A DNA stretch of 64,000 bases, from positions 62,001-126,000 of the forward strand of contig NZ_JAIQDE010000005.1 of the NCBI RefSeq assembly GCF_020037015.1, given 5' to 3'. Position 1 is the stretch's first letter, and every line of letters begins with the position of its first letter. The translations under genes were made by a program, and so were the position numbers. The DNA is from Corallococcus sp. AS-1-6. Its GTDB lineage: Bacteria > Myxococcota > Myxococcia > Myxococcales > Myxococcaceae. Below the pieces are notes generated by a model. It was not told the origin of the DNA. It worked only from the letters and a program-made list of their open reading frames with translations, and searched no databases. This document shows, piece by piece, positions 51,544-64,000 of the stretch.

Positions 51544-52416
51544 TCAGCCCAGCCGCCCCACCAGGTGCGGCTTCCCCTCCTCCGACAGCACCCGGAACGC
51601 CACGCCCGCGGGCTCGCGGGCCGTCTGGAACGTCACCCGGGACGGCAGGAACAGCGGCTTCTTGAAGTCGCAGTCCAACTGGAGCGCGTCCGCCTGGGCC
51701 GCCTCGCCCAGCTCCGCCACGCAGCGCGCGAGCGTCCACATGCCGTGCGCGATGGCGCGAGGGAAGCCGAAGGGCTTCGCGGTGACGGCCGTGAGGTGGA
51801 TGGGGTTGAAGTCGCCAGAGGCCCGAGCGTAGCGGCGCCCCGTGTCCGCGGGGATGTTCCAGGGCGCGGGGCGGCTGGACGTAAAGCGCGTGTCCTCCGG
51901 CGGCGGGGCCTTGCGCGCGCCGTCCTTGTCCTTCCGGTCCGCGTGGCGGCGCAGCATGGTGCTGACGGCCTGCCAGAGCAGCTCGCCGGTCTCCTGGGCC
52001 TCGACGCGCGTCTCGATGTCGAACTCGTGGCCGGCTGGCACCTCGCGCTGGCCGTCGAAGCGGCAGGCCACGGTGAGCGCGGCGGTGTCCGGCAGGCGGC
52101 GGTGCTGCTGGATGCGGTTGCGCACGTGCACGGTGCCCAGCACGGAGTACGGAAAGTCGGGCTGGCCCAGCAGTTGGAGGTGCAGCGGCGTGGCCAGCAC
52201 CTGCGGGTACGTGAGCGGCAGGAAGCCGTCGGCGTCGAAGCCGCACGCGGCGCGGTAGCGCTCCAGCAGCACGGGCGACGCGCGGCAGCCGTGCGCCCGC
52301 AGCGTCAGGGCCGGCAGCGTGGCGCGGCCCCGGGACTTCCCGAAGGGAATGGCCGCCCGCAGGAGCGTGGCGGGCATCGCCGGGAGCGAGTGCAGGTCGA
52401 GGATGGGAGCGGACAT
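51544..52416 (-). CDS. MaoC-like acyl dehydratase
   Basis: 290 residues, double hot-dog. The C-terminal half has the hydratase-2 motif ASGDFNPIHLTAVTAKPFGFPRAIAHGMWTLARC with Asp and His. N-terminal half is the degenerate partner. It hydrates or dehydrates 3-hydroxyacyl-CoA in fatty acid metabolism. Between the XRE gene and a sigma54 activator. Confidence 0.88.
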   Translation of the reverse strand: MSAPILDLHSLPAMPATLLRAAIPFGKSRGRATLPALTLRAHGCRASPVLLERYRAACGFDADGFLPLTYPQVLATPLHLQLLGQPDFPYSVLGTVHVRNRIQQHRRLPDTAALTVACRFDGQREVPAGHEFDIETRVEAQETGELLWQAVSTMLRRHADRKDKDGARKAPPPEDTRFTSSRPAPWNIPADTGRRYARASGDFNPIHLTAVTAKPFGFPRAIAHGMWTLARCVAELGEAAQADALQLDCDFKKPLFLPSRVTFQTAREPAGVAFRVLSEEGKPHLVGRLG

Positions 52417-52474
52417 GCGGCGGATTCTCCGACACCCGCTCCCGCCGCGCGCGGGATTTGTGAGGCCGCTCGCG

Positions 52475-53725
<1,251 letters not shown>

Positions 53726-53902
53726 GGAGGAAGCGGTCCCCCCGGGACCGGTGACGGATGGTGAACGGCGCTCAAGGACACGGCGACGACGCGCGCGTGG
53801 AGGCATGCCATCCCGTCAGCCGACGGACCTGTGACCCGGGACCCCTCCCGGGCATGTTCCAGCACCCCTCGTCGTCCATTACGCCCGGGGATCTGGATAT
53901 TC

Positions 53903-53917
53903 CCGGACATTTTCCGG
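53903..53917. terminator. Small AT-looped hairpin downstream of the large unknown gene
   Basis: CCGGA-CATTT-TCCGG, six bases after the stop of the minus-strand gene at 53923. Could be a weak terminator or an operator of the next activator gene. Confidence 0.3.
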
Positions 53918-53922
53918 CGCGG

Positions 53923-56151
53923 TCAGCGCACGGTGAGGTCCACCACGAAGCCGGCGGCGGCGTCACCCTCGCGGGAGGCGTCGATGACGTCGGGGCGCTC
54001 GTCGCCCACCCACAGGCCCAGCACGTCGTACACCAGCCACTGCGCCAGGGACCGGGAGGCCCCCTGCGCGGCGTCGCGCGGCACGCCGGACAGGGCGCCC
54101 TGCGCGTCCATCAGGGCCCGGGTCAGCCGGGCCGGCATCACCCACAGCTCCGGGCGCACGAAGGCGGGCACCAGGAAGAGGCAGAACGCGGCCTCCGTGC
54201 GCGCGAGCAGCGCGTCCAGGCGCTCACGGCCCAGGCGGAGCGTCGGCAGCCACTGCCCCTCTCCGCGCTGCTCCAGCTTCGCCACCGGCACGCGGACGAC
54301 GCGGCGCGTGCGCACGAAGCCCTCGCGCTCCACGGACACGACGAAGGCGATCTCGGACGCGGCCTCCGGCGGAGGCTCGGGGTGGCGGTGCACCGTCATG
54401 GAGAGCGACAGCGGCGAGGCCACCAGCGAACCCAGCGCCGCCTGCACGTACGCCAGCTCCGAGCGCAGCCCTTCGAGCAGCCTCGCGACCAGCTCCGGCG
54501 TCTCCTCGCGGAAGCGCTGGGGATGGTGCTGGGCGGCCTCCGCCTCCACGCGGCCCACCGCGCCCACCAGCACGTCCTCCAGGTCGCGGTCGCGCAGCCA
54601 GGTGCGCCCGCCCAGGGGCACCGCGCGCGTCACGTGCAGGTGGCGCAGGGAGGCCGTCAGCGTCGCGGGCTCGGAGGACTCGGGGGGAGGTTCGTGCTTC
54701 CCCTGCCCTGCTCCGGCCTGGAGGTAGGACTGGAGTGAGCGGGCGCGGAAGCGGGCCCGGGGGGACGGGTGCTCCAGCATCTTGCGCACCAGGCGCCGGT
54801 CCGTGGCGTTGCGGACGAGCGACAGCGTGGCCAGCTCCGCCTCCGACGAGGCCTCGTCCGGCGCGCACCACAGGAGGAACTCGATGGCCGCCTTGCGCAG
54901 CACGGGCTTCCTGCCCATGCGCCAGGTCACCTCCTTGCGCCAGGCGACCAGCCCATCCAGGCCGGGCCGCGCGGGCGTGCGGAAGCGCGGCCACATCTCC
55001 GCGCACTCCTCCGCCAGCCACACCAGGTGCGTGAAGCCGGGCAATGACTCCAGCTTCGCGCGGGCGCGGGTGCGCCGCTCGAACGCCTCCGGCACGCCCC
55101 GCCGCACGGAGGCGCGGAACAGGCGCTCCTCCAACCACAGGAGCGTGAGCGCCAGCGCGGGCTCGGCCTTGCGCATCGTGCCCTGGCAGTGGTCGAGCAC
55201 GAAGCGCGCGTGGCCCAGGTCGGCGGCGGTCTCGAAGTCGCTCTGCACGAGCGCGCCCAGTGCGCCGCGCAGGCCGTCCACCGGAGGCGCGTCGAAGAGC
55301 GTGAGCAGGTCGCAGAGGTTCTCCACCACCGCGGGCGGCCCGCCCACCTCCACGGTGCGCGCCAGCAGGAGCCCCGCGCGCGAGCACCAGTCCGGCTCCT
55401 TGCGCCCGTTGGGGTAGCACGCGAGGAAGCCGCGCATGCCGCTCCGTCCGTCCTGCGACGTGGCCAGCGCGAAGAGCCGCTCGCCCAGCACCTCGCTCGC
55501 CTCGCGCCACGGGATGCGCGCGACGCGCGTGCGGATGAAGTCGGTGAGCTTGTCGCGGCCACCGTCCCGGGTGTCGGGGAGCAGCGACCGCAGTTGCTCC
55601 AGCAGGTCCACGGACTTCGCGCCCGTGCCCATGACGTACTTGAGGTCCACCTCCACCGAGTCCTGGAAGCGCAGCGCGCGGCCGTCGTAGGTGCAGGGCA
55701 CGTCGCGCACCAGCGTCGACAGCGCCTCCGGGTGGCGCTTGAGGTAGCGCGTCAGCACCGTGGAGACCGTGACGGTGCTCTCCCGGTGGATGCGCTCGGC
55801 GCTCTCCGTGTCGCCCGCTTCACGCAGCGCGGTCACCGCCGCGTCCCGCCTCGCCAGCAGTTGCTTCAGGAGCCCCGCACGGGGCTCTTCGTAGGGCCAG
55901 AGCAGCTCGCTGAGCGAGGCAAGGAGGAAGAGGAGCTCGGCCGGGGTGCGCTCGCCCGGGGACAGCCGCTCCCACGCGGCGGCCTGGGCGCGCGTGCGCT
56001 CCTCCAGCGAAGCACCGCGCACCCAGCGGGCGAAGTCCTCGCGCCACTCCGCGCTCGACGCCACGGCCTCTTGCGGCGCCGTCGCGGCGACGCGCGCATG
56101 GAGGGCCTGGAGCGGCTCCGGCCAGGAGGAGGCTTCAACCAACGGCTGCAT
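53923..56151 (-). CDS. Large protein of unknown function
   Basis: 742 residues, no signal peptide or membrane segment. Largely alpha-helical in the first 450 residues (repeated Ala/Leu/Arg-rich helices such as EERTRAQAAAWERLSPGERTPAELLFLLASLSELL and DFETAADLGHARFVLDHCQGTMRK), followed by a mixed part with LSMTVHRHPEPPPEAASEIAFVVSVEREGFVRTRRVVRVPVAKLEQRGEGQWLPTL. I do not recognise it. It stands alone, flanked by a sigma54 activator and a molybdopterin enzyme, both on the same strand. Confidence 0.75.
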   Translation of the reverse strand: MQPLVEASSWPEPLQALHARVAATAPQEAVASSAEWREDFARWVRGASLEERTRAQAAAWERLSPGERTPAELLFLLASLSELLWPYEEPRAGLLKQLLARRDAAVTALREAGDTESAERIHRESTVTVSTVLTRYLKRHPEALSTLVRDVPCTYDGRALRFQDSVEVDLKYVMGTGAKSVDLLEQLRSLLPDTRDGGRDKLTDFIRTRVARIPWREASEVLGERLFALATSQDGRSGMRGFLACYPNGRKEPDWCSRAGLLLARTVEVGGPPAVVENLCDLLTLFDAPPVDGLRGALGALVQSDFETAADLGHARFVLDHCQGTMRKAEPALALTLLWLEERLFRASVRRGVPEAFERRTRARAKLESLPGFTHLVWLAEECAEMWPRFRTPARPGLDGLVAWRKEVTWRMGRKPVLRKAAIEFLLWCAPDEASSEAELATLSLVRNATDRRLVRKMLEHPSPRARFRARSLQSYLQAGAGQGKHEPPPESSEPATLTASLRHLHVTRAVPLGGRTWLRDRDLEDVLVGAVGRVEAEAAQHHPQRFREETPELVARLLEGLRSELAYVQAALGSLVASPLSLSMTVHRHPEPPPEAASEIAFVVSVEREGFVRTRRVVRVPVAKLEQRGEGQWLPTLRLGRERLDALLARTEAAFCLFLVPAFVRPELWVMPARLTRALMDAQGALSGVPRDAAQGASRSLAQWLVYDVLGLWVGDERPDVIDASREGDAAAGFVVDLTVR

Positions 56152-56328
56152 GGGACCTCGAGAGGCTCACGCGAATCGCACGCGGGTGCAAGCCATGAGC
56201 GCCAGGACGCAGGGGCTCGGGGCCCACCGCCCGCGACCTTGCATGGCTCAAGCGCATCGCGCGGCGGTGCCAGCGACACGCGCCGCGAGGCAGCGGCGCC
56301 GGGTTCACCGCAGGGAGCATCGACGGCC

Positions 56329-58689
<2,361 letters not shown>

Positions 58690-58917
58690 GTCCCACCTCT
58701 GCGCGGCGGGACTCTACCGCGCCCGCGTCCTCCCGGCAGGCGGGGGCCCGGGCCGGCGGTCCCGCCATCGCCGGGATGGACGCACGTGAGGACGCCTGAG
58801 TCCACGCAACTCCACGGAAAACCACGATTTCAAGCCTCGCGGGGCTCATGCAGCATGGGTTTCACGTGGAGTGCCCCCCGGCGCTCCGCGTCAACCCCCG
58901 CAGCAGGAGGCCCCCCC

Positions 58918-59355
58918 ATGAAGGCCTTCCGTTCCGCTGTCGTCGCCGCGCTGTTCCTGTCCCTCCCCGCCCTGGCCGCCCCGGTGGTCCACAGCATCTG
59001 GTCCAGCCACGGCCTCTACGTCGCCGACAGCACCGGGCGCTACACGGTGACGAGCTCCAACACCGTCGTCGCCTGGAACCAGTCCACCAACACCGCGTTC
59101 GTGAACTTCCACGGGTTCGCGGGCGGCAACGAGTACGACTTCGAGCTGGTGGGCTCGCCCGCGATCGCGACCACCGTCGACGACATCACCGGCGTCTGGA
59201 ACATCCGCCGCAACGGCGCGTTCATCTGCACCGGCTGCACGGGCACCGCCTACTGGCTGAGCCAGCCCGCGGGCACCGGCAGCTACTTCAAGTTCTACGA
59301 CTCCACCAACGTGTTCCACTTCAGCGCCTACATCGACGCGCGCAAGGACTACTGA
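58918..59355 (+). CDS. Small secreted protein of unknown function
   Basis: 145 residues from the ATG at 58918, seven bases after AGGAGG. Signal MKAFRSAVVAALFLSLPALA. The mature part is beta-rich with Ser/Thr/Asn (VADSTGRYTVTSSNTVVAWNQSTNTAFVNFHGFAGGNEYDF) and one CTGC pair (FICTGCTGTAYWL). Family not recognised. Lower Arg/Ala content than the neighbours. Confidence 0.7.
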   Translation: MKAFRSAVVAALFLSLPALAAPVVHSIWSSHGLYVADSTGRYTVTSSNTVVAWNQSTNTAFVNFHGFAGGNEYDFELVGSPAIATTVDDITGVWNIRRNGAFICTGCTGTAYWLSQPAGTGSYFKFYDSTNVFHFSAYIDARKDY

Positions 59356-59404
59356 CGCACGGCGTCCAGCGTGTCCTGGAGTGACGCTGGCCCTGCACGC
59401 AAGC

Positions 59405-59422
59405 CCCCCGCGGCCCCGGGGG
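59405..59422 (+). terminator. GC hairpin after the small secreted gene
   Basis: CCCCCG (59405-59410) and CGGGGG (59417-59422) with a CGGCCC loop, then TTCGGTT. About 50 bases after the stop, 60 before hutU. Plausible terminator. Confidence 0.45.
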
Positions 59423-59484
59423 TTCGGTTAGGGTGCCCGCGCTGAGCGCCCCTTCCTGGCGCCCTCTTTCCAGGAGTCTTCCGC

Positions 59485-61140
<1,656 letters not shown>

Positions 61141-61150
61141 AGTGCGGCGG

Positions 61151-61870
61151 ATGCCACGACGCGTCCGACCCTTCGTGATGACCGCGGTGATGGGGGTGCT
61201 CGCGGGCTGCACCCCCACCACCGCCGGGCCCATGGTGATGCGCCTGGGCCCGGGCATGCCCCGGGAGAACTTCTTCCAGCTCGGCCTGCGCGCCGGTCCC
61301 CGCCTCAACGCCCCGCAGTTGTCGGAGCGCGGGGAGAACGGCACCTTCCAGGGTGACGCGAAGCCCTTCCAGAATGATCAATGGGGCATCGACCTCGACG
61401 GCTCGGTGACGGTGCCCGTGAGCGACCGGCTGTCGTGGCACCTGGGCCTGCAGGGCGAGTTCGTCGGCCTGCCGGTGCCCGGCTACGGCGTGTACTCGGG
61501 CGTGTCGTACTACGTCGGCTCGGAGAAGGTGGGCCTGGCGCCGGCCCTCTCCGTGCGCGGCGCGTCCGACTTCGGGCTGGGTGAGCCGAAGAGCACGAAC
61601 AGCCTGTTCGGCGCGGAGGCCACCTGCGCCTTCACCGTGCAGCCGGAGCCCGGCATGTCGCTGGGGCTGGTGCCGTTCTTCAGCGTGCAGCAGTCGCTGG
61701 TGAACCCCGGCTCGCAGGTGACGACGTACTTCTACGGCGCCGTGGTGGCGGCGCAGCTCAAGTTCGGCGAGACGCGCACGAAGCTGGAGCTGTCCGGCGG
61801 CTTCGGCCGGGCGCACTCAGGTGACACGAGCTGGAACGCGCCCGTGGTGGGCGCGCGCGGAGGACGCTGA
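61151..61870 (+). CDS. Putative outer-membrane beta-barrel or lipoprotein between hutU and hutI
   Basis: 239 residues from the ATG at 61151 (GTG at 61142 and ATG at 61178 are also possible). The start RRVRPFVMTAVMGVLAGC has a lipobox VLAGC. The rest has alternating beta strands with Gly turns (FFQLGLRAGPRLN, QWGIDLDGSVTVPVSDRLSWHLGLQGEFVGLPV, YYVGSEKVGLAPALSVRGASDFGLGE, VTTYFYGAVVAAQLKF, KLELSGGFGRAH), as in small outer-membrane proteins. It sits tightly between the hut genes (10 and 2 bases), so may help imidazole uptake, but this is inference. Confidence 0.7.
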   Translation: MPRRVRPFVMTAVMGVLAGCTPTTAGPMVMRLGPGMPRENFFQLGLRAGPRLNAPQLSERGENGTFQGDAKPFQNDQWGIDLDGSVTVPVSDRLSWHLGLQGEFVGLPVPGYGVYSGVSYYVGSEKVGLAPALSVRGASDFGLGEPKSTNSLFGAEATCAFTVQPEPGMSLGLVPFFSVQQSLVNPGSQVTTYFYGAVVAAQLKFGETRTKLELSGGFGRAHSGDTSWNAPVVGARGGR

Positions 61871-61872
61871 GC

Positions 61873-63138
61873 ATGGAAGCCCTGGACCTGTGGGTGCGCA
61901 ACACCTCCGAGGTGCTCACCGTGGAGGGCACGCACCGCGAGCCCGCGGAGAAGGCCCTCACCCCCCGCCCGGGCGCGGGCATCGGCGTGAAGGACGGCCG
62001 CGTGGCCTACGTGGGCCCGGAGTCCGGCCTGCCGAAGGGAGCGCTCACGGACGCCACGGAGATCCTCGACGCCGAAGGCGGCTTCGTGGGCCCGGGCTTC
62101 GTGGATCCGCACACGCACCTGGTGTTCGCGGGCGAGCGCTCCCACGAGTTCGACCTGCGCAACCAGGGCGCCACGTACCTCGAGATCGCCAAGGCGGGCG
62201 GAGGCATCGCCAACACGGTGAGCGCCACGCGCGCCGCGAGCGAGGAGGAGCTGGCGAGGCTCGCCCTGCCCCGCATGGAGCGGCTGCTCGCGCAGGGCGT
62301 GACGACCGCCGAGGTGAAGAGCGGCTACGGCCTGAACCTGGCGGACGAGCTGAAGATGCTGCGCGCGGTGCGCCGCCTGGGCGCGCTGTCACCGCTGGAG
62401 CTGGTGCCCACGCTGCTGTGCGCGCACTCGGTGCCCCCGGAGTACAAGGACCGCCGCGCCGACTACCTGGACCTCTGCATCAACGAAATCCTCCCCGCCG
62501 TGGCGCGCGAGGGCCTGGCGCGCTTCTGCGACGTCTTCACCGAGGACAGCGCCTTCACCGTGGAGGAGTCCCGCCGGCTGCTCAACGCGGGCAAGGCGCT
62601 GGGCCTCACGCCGCGCCTGCACGCGGATCAGCTCACCGCGTGTGGCGCCTCGGCGCTCGCCGCGGAGGTGGGCGCCGCCAGCGCGGACCACCTGGAGCAG
62701 GTGACGGACGAGGGCATCCGCGCGCTCGCCGCCGCCAACGTCACCGCCGTACTCGTGCCCACCTCCACCCTCTTCCTGCGCATGCGCCCCTACGCGCCCG
62801 GCCGGAAGCTGCGCGACGCGGGCGTCAACATCGCTTTGGGTTCAAACGTGAATCCCGGCTCCTCCATGACGGAGAACCTGGCGCTGGTGCTGGGGCTCGC
62901 CTGCCTGGAGAACGGCCTGTCGGCCGCGGAGGCCTACTGGGCCGCCACCCGAGGGGCCGCGCAATGCTTGGGGTTGCAACGGCAGGGGCGGCTGGCCGTG
63001 GGTGACGCGGGCGACCTGGTGGTCTTCTCCTGTCGCAGCTACAGGCATCTGCCTTATCATCTGGGTATCAGTCACGCGCGCGTGGTGGTGAAGAGCGGAC
63101 GTGTGGTGTTCCACGCGCGAATGAATCACTGCCCCTGA
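61873..63138 (+). CDS. hutI: Imidazolonepropionase
   Basis: 421 residues. Amidohydrolase fold with PHTHLVFAG (metal His pair), GGGIANTVSATRAA, GVTTAEVKSGYGLN, LHADQLTACGASALAAEVGAASADHLE and the Asn/Gly-rich ALGSNVNPGSSMTENLAL. Third step of histidine degradation, giving N-formimino-glutamate. It starts two bases after the membrane protein gene. hutH is not in the window. Confidence 0.95.
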   Translation: MEALDLWVRNTSEVLTVEGTHREPAEKALTPRPGAGIGVKDGRVAYVGPESGLPKGALTDATEILDAEGGFVGPGFVDPHTHLVFAGERSHEFDLRNQGATYLEIAKAGGGIANTVSATRAASEEELARLALPRMERLLAQGVTTAEVKSGYGLNLADELKMLRAVRRLGALSPLELVPTLLCAHSVPPEYKDRRADYLDLCINEILPAVAREGLARFCDVFTEDSAFTVEESRRLLNAGKALGLTPRLHADQLTACGASALAAEVGAASADHLEQVTDEGIRALAAANVTAVLVPTSTLFLRMRPYAPGRKLRDAGVNIALGSNVNPGSSMTENLALVLGLACLENGLSAAEAYWAATRGAAQCLGLQRQGRLAVGDAGDLVVFSCRSYRHLPYHLGISHARVVVKSGRVVFHARMNHCP

Positions 63139-63225
63139 GTGGATGCCGCTGAACAACTGGCATCGGCCGAGGGGGCAGGTGGAACTTCCCTCGTGGGCCG
63201 GCCGTTGTAGAGATCATCTGCCACC

Positions 63226-64000
63226 ATGTGCCGATTATTTGGATTCAGGAGTGCTGTTCCCGCCGCTGTCCACACCGCCCTCGTGACGGAGAGGAATTCC
63301 CTCCTCATCCAGTCGCGTGAACACAAGGACGGCTGGGGCATCGCCACGTATGGGCCGGAGTCCTCTCCGCTCGTCGCGCATGGTGTGGGCCCCGCGCACA
63401 GCGACCCCGACTTCGAGCGCGTGTCGAGCCAGGTGTCCGCGCGCACGGTGGTGGCGCACATCCGGCTGGCGAGCGTGGGGGCGGTGGAGCTGCGCAACTC
63501 GCACCCGTTCCACTTCGGCCGCTGGTCCTTCGTGCACAACGGCACGCTGCGCGAGTTCGCGAAGCACAAGCCCGCCGTGGAGGCGCTCATCCACCCGGAG
63601 CTGCGCGTCAACATCAAGGGCACCACGGACAGCGAGCGCTGCTTCTACCTGTTCCTGTCGCGGCTGTCGGCGCGCGGGCCGCTCGACGGCACGGTGGGCG
63701 TGGAGGCGATGGCGCAGGCGCTCGCGGAGACGATGACGCTGGTGTCCACGCTGACGGACGTGCCGGGGAGCCGCGAGCCGAAGGAGCACTCCGCGATGAA
63801 CTTCCTCGTCACGGACGGCGAGGCGATGGTGGCCACGCGCCGCAACCGCACCCTCTTCATCTCCTCCGGCATCGGCGGTTGCCCGGAAGCGCTGCGCACG
63901 CCGAACACGGGCGTGCCGCTGCGGCAGTTCCTGGTCGCCAGCGAATCCCTGTGCGGCGGACCGCACTGGGTGCCGGTGGACGAGGAGGACGTGGTGGGTG
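63226..64000 (+). CDS. Class II glutamine amidotransferase, 3' truncated by window edge
   Basis: The ATG at 63226 gives MCRLFGFRSAVPAAVHTALV: Cys2 is the N-terminal nucleophile after Met removal. QSREHKDGWGIATYG, VVAHIRLASVGAVELRNSHPFHFGRWSFVHNGTL and TTDSERCFYLFL are those of the YafJ/EgtC-like class II amidotransferases. The frame is open to the window end (258 codons). It hydrolyses glutamine or a gamma-glutamyl bond; the partner is unknown. Confidence 0.9.
   Translation, partial: MCRLFGFRSAVPAAVHTALVTERNSLLIQSREHKDGWGIATYGPESSPLVAHGVGPAHSDPDFERVSSQVSARTVVAHIRLASVGAVELRNSHPFHFGRWSFVHNGTLREFAKHKPAVEALIHPELRVNIKGTTDSERCFYLFLSRLSARGPLDGTVGVEAMAQALAETMTLVSTLTDVPGSREPKEHSAMNFLVTDGEAMVATRRNRTLFISSGIGGCPEALRTPNTGVPLRQFLVASESLCGGPHWVPVDEEDVVG

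Overview
The window is very GC-rich, densely coded DNA. Its gene repertoire points to a myxobacterium of the family Myxococcaceae (Myxococcus, Corallococcus or Pyxidicoccus type). The signs are a Ser/Thr kinase with PEGA repeats, three sigma54 activators (one carrying FHA and GAF domains), many lipoproteins, an NRPS end, PilZ, DUF3014 and DUF2019 families, and a Sit-like polymorphic toxin with its immunity protein. The genus is an inference; no rRNA is present.

Layout. 2-1519: last part of a nonribosomal peptide synthetase (condensation end, carrier protein, thioesterase). 1754-7439: a lipoprotein with two GON domains, a GNAT, a kinase-PEGA protein with its partner, and a Cys-rich lipoprotein. 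7478-13792: an AaeXAB/EmrA-like efflux operon (FUSC, DUF1656, HlyD, NodT) followed by a sigma54 activator. 13843-15875: carbonic anhydrase, a first persulfide-dioxygenase-like MBL enzyme and a glutathione peroxidase. 16069-20993: an NtrB/NtrC-like two-component pair, an OmpA lipoprotein and a DUF3014 protein. 21125-27894: a compact seven-gene operon that looks like an uncharacterised small-molecule pathway (AHL/FeeM-like acyltransferase, diiron HDO, BtaA-like DUF3419, AspH-like hydroxylase, FemAB-like GNAT, PaiB-like flavoprotein, BAHD-like acyltransferase), with a second FemAB-like GNAT converging on it. 29230-33228: membrane proteins, an erythromycin-esterase-like lipoprotein and a small lipoprotein.

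33372-39630 is a sulfide/sulfane-sulfur island: ferredoxin-NADP reductase, an ECF sigma factor fused to a zinc-binding anti-sigma-like tail, sulfide:quinone oxidoreductase, two YeeE/YedE half-transporters, a second MBL persulfide dioxygenase, rhodanese and a TauE/SafE exporter. Three transcription units in it share the same 30-bp promoter-like element in the same register, which suggests a single sigma regulon. 39640-41523 is a lower-GC accessory islet on the 3' side of a tRNA-Thr. It holds two gene remnants and an AHH-nuclease toxin/Imm11-like immunity pair.

41902-53725 is mostly core: glutamate dehydrogenase, PilZ, Deg protease, GrpE, a free-standing sigma70 region-1.1-like protein, FtsH, NUDIX, a small XRE regulator, a MaoC-like hydratase and a sigma54 activator. 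53923-64000 carries a large unknown protein, a YdeP-type molybdopterin oxidoreductase, and histidine utilisation genes (hutU and hutI flanking a putative outer-membrane protein). It ends in a class II glutamine amidotransferase cut by the window edge.

Genes are packed with many 4-bp overlaps. Long open frames antisense to the listed genes are a by-product of high GC and are not annotated.
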